DNA from: Paramoeba atlantica
Lineage: Eukaryota; Discosea
NCBI GenBank assembly: GCA_977017575.1
Contig: CDRNVI010000145.1
Location: 1 to 64,000, forward strand
DNA: 64,000 nt
Direction of reading: 5' to 3'
Made by a program: the position numbers and the translations under genes. Under the pieces are notes generated by a model, which searched no databases, was not told the DNA's origin, and was given only the letters and a program-made list of their open reading frames with translations. Of the stretch, positions 19,624 through 32,200 are shown piece by piece. Within the stretch, counting starts at the first letter, position 1. Each line of letters starts with the position of its first letter.

Positions 19624-22335
19624 TCAACTCATCTCAAATAAAGAAAGAGATTGTTTGTAACAAATTTCCTAAACATTAAAAACTATGTGAGTTTTGAAAA
19701 AGAGAGAAAGAAAAGAAAATATTTGAAGAGAAAAAAACCTCAGGAACTGAACGTTTTCGTAAAAATATCAACAACAAAGAATTGTCAGAAGGATGGGGAA
19801 AATCATATCGAAATGATTGATATTGCAAAAATGATTTGATTGATTCTCCAATTTTCTGTTTTTGTTACTTTTTATTAATTCTTTTTTTCAAGACGGAATA
19901 AAACAATAAAAAATAAATGAAAAAATGAAAAAGAAACCATGAGATAAGGTAAATTAACAAATCCTTCTTCTGTTTTTGATTGATTCGCATCATATAAATA
20001 TCTTAACTCTCTCAACTGTTCAAATCATCAGTTAGTTTGAAAATAATAAAAAAAAATAAAAAAAAAATTAAAAAAAAAGAAAGAGAAAAATACCTTTGGA
20101 GCAAACCAAGGAAGAAGAGGTGGTTCTGAAGACTGGAACACATTTTGATAGTTTTTAAAATTCGATTCAGGAGATAAAATTTCATCAAACAATTCAAATC
20201 TCTTTTTGTACTATTTTTGTTTTCATCAATATTTACAACAATTTAAATTCACAAACAAAAAAATAGAAATAGAAAAAAATAAAACTCTTGAATTCAAAAG
20301 TTTCCACAATGGTTTTAAACGTTTAATTGAATATTGATTCAATCCACTTATTACAGCTGCACCTCCCTCAAAATTTCGAAGCTGTCAAAAAAGAGTCCAA
20401 AATATTAAGAAATGAGAGAGAGAGAGAAAGAAAAGAGAAATAAAAGAAGAGAGAAGAGGAGAAGAACCTTTAACAATTGAGTTGCAAGTTTGATCATAAA
20501 CATTAAATTCTGAGAACGAGTTTCAGATTCACAAAATAGGATTGATTCAACAACCATTGATGAAATTCGATTGAATATTTCACTCATTTCCTTAATATTT
20601 GGTGATCGAATATATTTCTCTTCTTTCTACATGTTTAACAGAGTCAAAGAAAGAAAAACATCAAAAGGAAAAGAAAAAAAAGGAAAAAAACCTGCCAAAA
20701 ACCATCATAAAATTCATGAGGTCTTAAATCTTTGTATCTTCGAAACATAAAGGAAGTTAACATTTGTGCAATATAGTTACTCGTTCCACAAGAACTCAAA
20801 CTCATTCTTTTCCAAATCTATTTTTTTCGACAATTAGAATTTCTGAGGAGCTTAGGAACTCAGGATCTCAGGAACTCAGGATCTCAAAGAGATCCGCCCT
20901 CACCCTCAATTCAAAGGTTTATCCAATCCAATAGAAAAAGATGTGTTTCGGGTTGGTGGGTTGTTTTAAATATTTGAAGGAAAGAAAAAGAAAAAAAGAA
21001 GAAAAAAAAGACCAAAGTTGATTCGAAAGGGGTTGATTCCAAAGAATCCAAAAATTCTTCAATTGCTCTATTTTTGACAAGAAGTCAATACCAAAGAATG
21101 AAAGAAAGAAAAAAAGAAAAAAGAAAATGAAAGAAAAACTTGGATAAAAGGGGATTAAAAGTTTGATAAAATGGTGTTAATATTCTCCTCCAAGAAAGAA
21201 CAATTTGAATAATTTGTTCTTTCTTTTCATTTTGTTGTTCCTCTCCTTCTTTTGTAATAATCATCTCTTTCATTGTTTCCAAAAGTTTAAACTATTTTTT
21301 GATTTTGAGTAAATTGGAATCGTTCATTTGTTGTTTTTTTTTGTTAAAGAGAGGGAGAGGAGAGGAGAGGAGAAAAGAGAGAAAAACCTGATCAATATCA
21401 AAAGATTGTTCAAAACCAATAAAAAAAATCTCGATTTTCTCTGGAGATAAACCAACCAAATAATTGATAATATCCAAATAAGAATCACAACGTAATTGAT
21501 CGCCTGAATCAGAAAAAGAGAGAAGAGAGGGAGAAGAAAGAGGAGGAGGAGAAGGAGGAGGAGAATCTTGAGTTGAAAAAAGAGATTTCCAACGAGGAGA
21601 AAGAGCTAGAAGTGGACTTCCAGAAGAAGGAAAATCTGATTGGGAGGAAGGATAAGAGAAAGGAGATAGGGACAGAAAAGAGAGGCGTGAACTTGAAGAA
21701 CGAGGCGATGTGCAAGATGAAGGAGAAGGAGTGAGAGCAGGAAGTGATTGGAGAGAGGGAGGAGATTTGGGTTGAGGAGAATGAGAACGAGGGCGGATCA
21801 CACCCTCTTCTTGTTGTGATGGGAGAGAAGAGATTTTTTTCATGAAAAGTTTTGCGTGGGAGCTCTTTCGGTTCTCCTCTTTGGACTTTGCTTTGGTTAT
21901 TCTGGGGTTCCCCTGGTCAAAATCTTCGTCTTTTAGTTGGAGGTACTTTGGAGGAGGAAAAGGTTCAGTGGTTGTTGTCTGTGAAAGAGGGATGAGATCA
22001 AAAAGAAAGAAAGAAAAAAAAAAAGTGGTTCATTTTTACCCAAGAAGGCGAAGATGGGACAGAGACAGAACGTTCCTTTCGTCCGGCTTTCTTTCTTTCG
22101 TCCTTTCTTTCATGGAGAGTTTTACTGCGAACTTTCTTTCTCTCTTTCTTCTTTCTTTGGGGGGGTTCTTTTCCCTCAAGGTCCGACTTCCCAAAATCCA
22201 GTTCCTAAAGATGAGAAAAAGAAAAACAAGATGAATTTTGAGGCAGAGATCAAACTGAAGGGAAAAAAAAACTCTCACCAAAGAAACAGAAAGTGGGCTG
22301 GATGGGAGAGTGTTTTGTCTCGTTCGTTTTTCCAT
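19624..22335 (-). CDS. RasGEF-4: Ras guanine-nucleotide exchange factor
   Basis: Start ATG at 22335 (MEKRTRQNTL...PLSVSL, donor GTGAGAG). A phase-0 exon ELDFGKSDLEG...SVPSSPSW follows. The next exon opens TTTEPFPPPKYLQLKDEDF, continues through a Ser/Pro-rich linker and ends RCDSYLDIINYLVGL...FIGFEQSFDIDQ (low end near 21,388). Downstream exons match RasGEF-2 and -3: QIVLSWRRILTPFYQTF, the SPN exon (about 20,470-20,630), the SGLN exon (about 20,280-20,385), FKNYQNVFQSSEPPLLPWF (about 20,093-20,215) and a last exon EICYKQSLSLFEMS ending in TGA at 19624. Length is about 620 aa. It is separated from its three paralogues by the transposon-like block at 11-19 kb. Confidence 0.85.
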
Positions 22336-23272
22336 TTTTCTTTTTTGTTTTTTTTTTTTTACCAATCAAAGAAAATAACAAATAATAAAAAAAGAAAATG
22401 TTCTTTTTTTGGAAACAGCGGAAAAAATAAAGACCGTTCCGCTCTTCGTTTTTTAAAAGAGCGTGGATATTTCATTTTTTTTCCTTTTGCGGGTTTGATA
22501 TTTCAGCTCGTGCTTTTTTTCTTCTCCAAAACCAACGAGACGGACACGGAAAGCGCTCCGGTTCAGCTCGAGATTGAAGAATTTAAAAGAGGAGTCTGAG
22601 ATCTTAATTTGTCAAAGTGTGAGAAGACAAAGAAAGATGAGAGTTAAAAGAAGAACTTCGAAAAACCGCTGTCGAAACAAAACGAATTTTGCAACGAATC
22701 TCTTCGCGGAAAAGTTTTCAGAATCTCTTCGTGGAAAAAGTTGTTCAAAAAACGATATTTTTTGAACTGAAAAAAATCCAAACTTGATGAAAAGAAACCC
22801 AAGAGAGAGACAAGAACAAAAAAGGAACCCAAAAAGGAAGATTTTTTCCACACGAAAAAAACAAAAACTCCCACCACCAGGTCCTGTTTTGTGGAGTCTC
22901 TCAAAAGGAGGGGAAACTACATTTTTTCGGTGAACTCTTTTTCGAAACCAGAGAGTCTCTGTTCCAAAGTTTTGCGACAAAACCCAAACGAAAAAAAGGA
23001 GGCGCAAAAAAAAGAAAAAGAAAGAAAAAGCAAAGAAAAATTTGGAGCTCTAAAAAAAACGAGAGAATCCCTTTTTTGAAGATCGGGATTCTCCCTCGTC
23101 GTCACTCGATTCCTCAAAAAATCTCTTTCCGCTTCAAAAAATCTTACTCGGATTTTTTCAGGATTTACTAAGATCATCTCCTTCCCCCTCATTTGGTATC
23201 ATTTAAAAGGTTCCCATTTTCTCGATTTTTGCTCGCACCGCACCACCCGGTTGTTGTTTGGTTGCTTGTTGA
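22336..23272. other. Divergent intergenic region between RasGEF-4 and the giant repeat gene
   Basis: This region separates two diverging genes, so it should hold both promoters; no known motif could be identified. A 16-bp imperfect direct repeat (CGAATCTCTTCGCGGA / AGAATCTCTTCGTGGA) occurs near 22,696 and 22,720. Open frames up to 131 codons on the minus strand (22,612-23,007) are Phe/Leu-rich translations of AT-rich DNA without a recognisable family. Other than that I see nothing in it. Confidence 0.5.
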
Positions 23273-26200
23273 ATGAATTGTGTTTTTCTTTGTCAGGAGA
23301 GGAGTTCTTCTTCTTCTTCTGGCTTTGCTTTTGATGGTGGTGGAGGTCAAAAACGAAGATTGTTTTTTTTGACCTTTTTTGTGGTTGTTCTTCTCATTTC
23401 GCAAGGAGAGGGAGGTATTTTGACCATACAAGATAACAATCAAGATCAAGCTGCGCCAACCGCAGTCTTCTATTATCGAATTGAATCGAACGAGTCAATT
23501 CCCCAAGCTATCCTCAATCTTCCAACTGGAAGTTGGTCTTTTCCAACGGAAGATGAACCTCTTTGTGTCTCCGATGATCCTGCTTCATGTCCCATCACAG
23601 AGATTTCAATCACCAATTGGTTTGTTTTTTTGTTTTTTGTTTTTTTTTGTTTTTTTGTTTTTTTGTTTTGTTTTTTTTTGTTTTTTTTTGTTTTTTTTGT
23701 TTTTTATTTCTTATTTTCTTGGTCTCCCAATTTCTGTTTTTTTTTACCTTTGAACAAAAGCTTTTCTGTCCACCAAAATATTTCGTGTTAATGTTTCAAA
23801 AAGGGATGATGTTGAACAAGAGTATTATCACCAATCGATTGAATTTATCACTCCATACGAAATGATCAATTTTTTGGGTTATGGTAAGTTTTTCTTTTGT
23901 GAAAAATAGAATTTTTGTTGGGTTCTCAAAACAATTAATCTTCCTTTTTCCACAGTCCAATTTACTGGTGATCTCAGGAGTGTTAAAAATGACATTGGTG
24001 AGGATTTTTGATTACCAATACCTACTTTAGTCTCTTGATCATTTTTTTGATGTTTTTTTTTTAGAATCTCTTCGTTTAATGTATCGTAGTGGAACTGAAA
24101 CAATCGGAGGGAATGAGTATGAAGGAAATGAAATTTCAGCAGGACCCGTCTATGTTACCGAAGATGGAATCCTTCGAAACAGTTGGGCTGTTACAACCGA
24201 TCAAAGTTACGATTTCGATGAACCAGTTGAAGATTGTTCGACTTCTGCTCTTTGTCCCCTGAATACTCCAATCCCTTGTCTTCTGAATAAGGATTGTTCT
24301 GCGAACGAGTGTCCGTTGTTACCTCAATGGTGGGAAGAAGCCACTTTTTTCGATGAGTATGGGTGTTATGCTCGACAAGGAGCTGATTACAAAACTGACC
24401 CAGCCAGAGACGAAGCAGTGGTTGAAGCAATCACAGGAAGAAAACAATGTTGTTTGCCAGAGCTTCCCAATCAATTCCCAACTGAAGAGTATTATCCTTA
24501 CAATAGTTATGGAGATACAAAGAAAGAAATCCCTTGTTCTTTGTTACCTTATTGTTCTGATGATGTATGGTCTGAAGATCCTTTTCATACAACGATGCCT
24601 GATGGAATGGATTATACATACTTTTATTTGGATAATGATGGTCGTATTTCGAATCTTGATCCATCAGATATTGTTGTTGAAGATGGAAGTGACTTTGTTC
24701 CTGACTTAAGAAGGAAGAAGTCTGCGATGTGTGATCCTGATATCTGGCCTCCTCGCCCTCGAAACGGACCTCGTTTGGATTTCTTCATTTCTGGGTATCG
24801 ATCACTTACTGAAGAAGATTTACCTTTTCCAATCCAATGGGGAGGTACTGGTTCAAATACTATCGATGGTCTGAAACAAACAATGCAAATTGGAACAATT
24901 GGATTCAAAAACTATGTTTCTGATGATGATTGGAGTGTGAAAGCTCTTGGTTTGAATCATGGTGGGACTGGAGGAACAACAGCTGAAGAAGCACGCCAAA
25001 ACCTCGTGTTGGGTCGATTAGCTCGTTTTGATACAATCGATGATTCCAATTGGAATGGTCGTGCTCTTGGTTTGTTGAATGGTGGGACTGGAAGTCGAGA
25101 ACAAGAAACTGCTCGTCGAAATTTAGGTCTTGGTCTCTCTTCTGTTGAAGGAATTGATTATGAAATTGAATTCAATCAACAAATTAGTGGTATTCAAGTT
25201 ACTGTTGATGCTCTTGGTGCTCTTGCTTTTGAAGATACCATTCGACCTGCACTTTGGAGTGGAGAGACCCTTCCTCTTGTTGATGGTGGTGTTGATGCCA
25301 GTAATGCGATGGATGCTCGTTACAATCTCCTTCTTGGTCAAATGGCTCTGTATGATTATATTGGAGATAATAATTGGATGGGACCTCCTCTTTCTGTTGC
25401 GAATGGAGGAACTGGTTCAACTTCTGTTGAAGAGATTGGTGATACTCTTGAACTTGGAGATTTAGCTTATCTTGATTATGCAACAGATTTTGTGTGGGGT
25501 GGGGATCCTTTAAGTATTGAAAATGGTGGAGTTGAAGCTACCAATGTTATTGATTCTCGTTTCAATCTTCTTCTTGGAGCTCTTGCGACTTTTGATTATG
25601 TTGGAAATGAACAATGGTTAGGACCTCCTCTTTCCATTGAAAATGGAGGAACTGGTGCGAACACTCTCGAACAAGCTGTTGATAATTTCGAACTTGGTCA
25701 AATGGCTTTTGTGGATGGAGTTGCTGATTATCTTTGGTCTGGTGATTCTCTCACAATGGTCAATGGGGGTCTTGAAGCAAACAATGCGATTGATTCTCGT
25801 TTCAATCTTCTTCTTGGTCATTTATCAACTCTCGATTATGTTGGGAATGAACAATGGCTTGGATCTCCTCTTTCAATCGAAAATGGAGGAACTGGAGCCA
25901 ACACTTTCGAACAAGTTGTTGATAACTTTGAATTGGGAGAACTTGCCTTTTTGGATGTTGTTGGAGATTCATTATGGAGTGGTGATTCTCTTAGTATTGA
26001 AAATGGTGGGTTCGATGCATCCAATGTGATTGATGCTCGTTACAATCTTCTTCTTGGTTATTTATCAACTCTCGATGCTGTTGGAAATGACCAATGGCTT
26101 GGATCTCCTCTTTCGATTGAAAATGGAGGAACTGGAGCCAATACTTTTGAAGAAGCTGTTGATAATTTCGAGTTGGGAGAACTTGCCTTTTTGGATGTTG

Positions 26201-29200
26201 TTAGAGATTCATTGTGGAGTGGTGATTCTCTTAGTATCGAAAATGGAGGACTTGAAGCATCCAATGTGATTGATTCTCGTTACAACCTCCTTCTTGGTGC
26301 TTTATCAACTCTCGATTATGTTGGAAACGAACAATGGCTTGGATCTCCTCTTTCCATTGAAAATGGAGGAACTGGAGCCAATACTTTCGAACAAGTTGTT
26401 GACAATTTCGAGTTGGGAGAACTTGCCTTCTTAGACGTTGTTAGAGATTCTTTATGGAGTGGTGATTCTCTTAGTATTGAACATGGAGGACTTGAAGCAT
26501 CCAATGTGATTGATTCTCGTTACAATCTTCTTCTTGGTCATTTATCAACTCTCGATTATGTTGGAAACGAACAATGGCTTGGATCTCCTCTTTCAATCGA
26601 AAATGGAGGAACTGGAGCAAATACTTTCGAACAAGTTGTTGATAACTTTGAGTTGGGAGAACTTGCCTTTTTGGATGTTATTGGAGATTCATTATGGAGT
26701 GGTGATTCTCTTGGTATTGAGAATGGTGGTTTTGAAGCATCCAATGTGATTGATGCTCGTTACAATCTTCTTCTTGGTGCTTTGTCAACCCTCGATTATG
26801 TTGGAAACGAACAATGGCTTGGATCTCCTCTTTCGATTGAAAACGGAGGAACTGGAGCCAATACTTTCGAACAAGTTGTTGATAATTTCGAGTTAGGAGA
26901 ACTTGCCTTTTTGGATGTTATTGGGGACTCTTTATGGAGTGGTGATTCTCTTGGTCTTGAAAATGGAGGACTTGAAGCATCCAATGTGATTGATGCTCGT
27001 TACAATCTTCTTCTTGGTGCTTTATCAACTCTCGATTATGTTGGAAATGAACAATGGCTTGGATCTCCTCTTTCGATTGAAAATGGAGGAACTGGAGCAA
27101 ATACTTTCGAACAAGTTGTTGATAACTTTGAGTTGGGAGAACTTGCCTTTTTGGATGTTGTTAGAGATTCATTGTGGAGTGGTGATTCTCTTGGTATTGA
27201 AAATGGTGGGTTTGAAGCATCAAATGTGATTGATGCTCGTTACAATCTTCTTCTTGGTGCTTTGTCAACCCTCGATTATGTTGGAAATGAACAATGGCTT
27301 GGATCTCCTCTTTCAATCGAAAACGGAGGAACTGGAGCAAATACTTTTGAACAAGTTGTTGATAATTTTGAGTTGGGAGAACTTGCCTTTTTGGATGTTA
27401 TTGGGGACTCTTTATGGAGTGGTGATTCTCTTAGTATTGAAAATGGTGGGTTTGAAGCATCCAACGTGATTGATGCTCGATATAATCTTCTTCTTGGTGC
27501 TTTATCAACTCTCGATTACGTTGGAAATGAACAATGGCTTGGATCTCCTCTTTCCATCGAAAATGGAGGAACTGGAGCCAATACTTTCGAACAAGTTGTT
27601 GATAACTTTGAGTTGGGAGAACTTGCCTTTTTGGATGTTATTGGAGATTCTTTATGGAGTGGTGACCCTTTAACTTTCGAAAATGGAGGACTTGAAGCAA
27701 ACAATGTGATTGATTCTCGTTACAATCTTCTTCTTGGTGCTTTATCAACTCTCGATTATGTTGGGAATGAACAATGGCTTGGATCTCCTCTTTCAATCGA
27801 AAATGGAGGAACTGGAGCCAATACTTTCGAACAAGTTGTTGATAACTTTGAGTTGGGAGAACTTGCCTTTTTAGATGTTGTTGGAGATTCATTATGGAGT
27901 GGTGACTCTCTTAGTATTGAAAATGGTGGGTTTGAAGCATCCAATGTGATTGATGCTCGTTACAATCTTCTTCTTGGTTATTTATCAACTCTTGATTATG
28001 TTGGAAATGACCAATGGCTTGGATCTCCTCTTTCGATTGAAAATGGAGGAACTGGAGCAAATACTTTTGAAGAAGCTGTTGATAATTTTGAGTTGGGAGA
28101 ACTTGCCTTCTTTGACGTTGTTAGAGATTCATTGTGGAGTGGTGATTCTCTTAGTATCGAAAATGGTGGGTTTGAAGCATCTAATGTGATTGATGCTCGT
28201 TACAATTTGAATCTTGGATATCTCTCAACCTACGATTATTTCGGAGATAACCTTTGGATTGGTCCTCCTCTTTCAGTGGACAATGGAGGAACTGGAGTGA
28301 CCACATATTATGATCTCACAGATCGACTTGAACTTGGAGATTTGGCTTACTTAGATTATGTGATGGATTTCTATTATGGTGGTGATCCACTCTCAATCGA
28401 AAATGGTGGTTTTGAAGCTTCCAATGTTCTTGATGCTCGTTACAATTTGAATCTTGGATATCTTGCAACATATGATTATCTTGGAGATAACCTTTGGATT
28501 GGTCCTCCTTTGGGAGTCAACAATGGAGGAACTGGAGTGACCTCTTATTATGATTTGACTGATGAACTTGAACTTGGAGAGTTGGCTTACTTAGATTATG
28601 TGATGGATTATTATTACGGTGGTGATCCACTCTCAATCGAAAATGGTGGTTTTGAAGCTTCCAATGTTCTTGATGCTCGTTACAATTTGAATCTTGGATA
28701 TCTTGCAACATACGATTATCTTGGAGATAACCTTTGGATTGGTCCTCCTTTGGGTGTTGATAATGGAGGAACTGGAGTGACCTCTTATTATGATTTGACC
28801 GATGAACTTGAACTTGGAGAGTTGGCTTACATGGATTATGTGATGGATTATTATTATGGTGGTGATCCACTCTCAATCGAAAACGGTGGGTTTGAAGCTT
28901 CTAATGTTCTTGATGCTCGATACAATTTGAATCTTGGATATCTCTCAACCTTTGATTACCTTGGGGATAACCTTTGGATCGGTCCTCCATTGAGTGTTAA
29001 TAATGGAGGAACTGGAGTGACAACCTATTATGATTTGACTGATGCTCTTGAGCTTGGAGATTTAGCTTATTTAGATTATGTAATGGATTTCTATTATGGT
29101 GGTGAACCACTCTCAATCGAAAATGGGGGTTTTGAAGCTTCCAACATTCTCGATGCTCGTTACAACCTTAATCTTGGATATCTCTCGACCTTTGATTACC

Positions 29201-32200
29201 TTGGGGATAACCTTTGGATTGGTCCTCCATTGGGTGTTAACAATGGAGGAACTGGAGTGACAACCTATTATGATTTAACTGATGTTCTTGAACTTGGAGA
29301 TTTAGCTTATTTAGATTATGTAATGGATTTCTATTATGGTGGTGATCCTCTTTCGATCAAAAATGGGGGTTTTGAAGCTTCCAACATTCTTGATGCTCGT
29401 TACAATCTTAATCTCGGATATCTTTCGACTTATGATTATATCGGAGATGATCTTTGGATTGGTCCTCCTTTGGGTGTTGATAATGGAGGAACTGGAGTTT
29501 CTTCTTACTATGATTTGACTGACGCTCTTGAACTTGGAGAGTTGGCTTACATGGATTATGTGATGGATTATTATTATGGTGGTGAACCACTCTCAATCGA
29601 AAATGGTGGGTTCGATGCATCAAATGTGATTGATGCTCGTTACAATCTTCTTCTTGGTTATTTATCAACTCTCGATGCTGTTGGAAATGACCAATGGCTT
29701 GGAGCTCCTCTTTCAATCGAAAATGGAGGAACTGGAGCCAACACTTTTGAAGAAGCTGTTGATAACTTTGAATTGGGAGAACTTGCCTTTTTGGATGTCG
29801 TTGGAGACTCTTTATGGAGTGGTGATTCTCTTAGTATTGAAAATGGTGGTTTTGAAGCTTCCAACATTCTTGATGCTCGTTACAATCTTAATCTCGGATA
29901 TCTTTCGACTTTTGATTACATTGGAGATAACCTTTGGATTGGCCCTCCTTTGGGTGTTGATAATGGAGGAACTGGTGTTTCTTCTTATTATGATTTAACT
30001 GACGCTCTTGAACTTGGTGAATTAGCTTACTTAGATTATGTAATGGATTATTATTATGGTGGAGACGAACTATCCATTGTGAATGGTGGAACTCAAGCAA
30101 CTAATGTTTTTGATGTTCGATACAATTTGAATCTTGGATATCTCTCGACTTACGATTACATTGGAGATAACCTTTGGATTGGCCCTCCTTTGGGCATCAA
30201 CAATGGAGGAACTGGAGTGACCACTTATTATGAGTTAACTGACGAACTTGAACTTGGAGAGTTAGCTTATTTAGATTATGTGATGGATTTCTATTACAGT
30301 GGAGAAGATTTGTCTCGATACAATGGAGGAACTGAAGCTTCCAATGTTCTTGATGCTCGTTACAATCTTAATCTTGGGTATCTCTCGACCTTTGATTACA
30401 TTGGAGATAACCTTTGGATTGGCCCTCCTCTTTCAGTGGACAATGGGGGAACTGGTGTTTCTTCTTATTATGAGTTGACCGATGCTCTTGAACTTGGAGA
30501 GTTGGCTTATTTAGATTATGTGATGGATTTCTATTACAGTGGCGAAGATTTGTCTCGATACAATGGAGGAACTGAAGCTTCCAATGTTCTTGATGCTCGT
30601 TACAATCTTAATCTTGGGTATCTCTCAACCTTTGATTACATTGGGGATAATCTTTGGATTGGTCCTCCTCTTTCAGTGGACAATGGAGGAACTGGTGTTT
30701 CTTCTTATTACGAGTTAACTGACGCTCTTGAACTTGGAGAGTTAGCTTATTTGGATTATGTAATGGATTATTATTATGGTGGAGATGGACTCTCCATTGT
30801 AAATGGTGGAACTCAAGCAACCAATGTTCTTGATGTTCGATACAATCTTAATCTTGGATACCTCTCAACATATGATTACATTGGAGATAACCTTTGGATT
30901 GGTCCTCCTTTGGGCATCAACAATGGAGGAACTGGAGTGACCACTTATTATGAGTTAACTGACGCTCTTGAACTTGGAGAGTTGGCTTATTTGGATTATG
31001 TGATGGATTATTATTATGGTGGAGACGAACTCTCAATTGTGAATGGTGGAACTCAAGCAACCAATGTTCTTGATGTTCGTTACAATCTCAATCTTGGGTA
31101 TCTCTCAACCTACGATTACATTGGAGATAACCTTTGGATTGGCCCTCCTTTGGGCATCAACAATGGAGGAACTGGAGTGACCACTTATTATGAGTTGACT
31201 GACGAACTTGAACTTGGAGAGTTGGCCTATTTGGATTATGTGATGGATTTCTATTACAGTGGAGAAGATTTGTCTCGATACAATGGAGGAACTGAAGCTT
31301 CTAATGTTATTGATGCTCGATACAATCTTAATCTTGGATATCTTTCAACATATGATTACATTGGAAATGATCTTTGGATTGGTCCTCCTTTGGGTGTTGA
31401 TAATGGGGGAACTGGTGTTTCTTCTTATTATGATTTAACTGATGTTCTTGAACTTGGAGAGTTAGCTTATTTGGATTATGTGATGGATTATTATTATGGT
31501 GGAGACGAACTTTCGATTGTGAATGGAGGAACTGAAGCTGCCAATGTTCTTGATGTTCGTTACAATCTTAATCTGGGGTATCTTTCAACATCTGATTACA
31601 TTGGGGATAATCTTTGGATTGGTCCTCCTCTTTCAGTTGATAATGGAGGAACTGGAGTTTCTTCTTATTATGAGTTAACTGATGTTCTCGAACTTGGAGA
31701 GTTGGCTTATTTGGATTATGTGATGGATTATTATTATGGTGGAGACGGACTCTCCATTGTAAATGGTGGAACTCAAGCAACCAATGTTCTTGATGTTCGT
31801 TACAATTTGAATCTTGGGTATCTCTCAACTTACGATTACATTGGAGATAACCTTTGGATCGGTCCTCCTCTTTCAGTTGATAATGGAGGAACTGGAGTTT
31901 CTTCTTATTATGAGTTAACTGATGTTCTTGAACTTGGAGAGTTGGCTTATTTGGATTATGTGATGGATTATTATTATGGCGGTGATGAACTATCCATTGT
32001 GAATGGAGGAACTGAAGCTGCCAATGTTCTTGATGTTCGTTACAATCTTAATCTTGGGTATCTCTCAACCTTTGATTACATTGGAGATAATCTTTGGATT
32101 GGTCCTCCTCTTTCAGTGGACAATGGAGGAACTGGAGTTTCTTCTTATTATGAGTTGACTGATGTTCTTGAACTTGGAGAGTTGGCTTATTTAGATTATG

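Noticed and set aside
21842-22599. Plus-strand frames opposite the RasGEF-4 5' exons
   Set aside because: They overlap phase-consistent minus-strand exons with family motifs and have none of their own.
22612-23192. Phe/Leu-rich minus-strand frames as membrane proteins
   Set aside because: Composition follows from AT-rich DNA; several overlapping frames, no family resemblance and no splice support.
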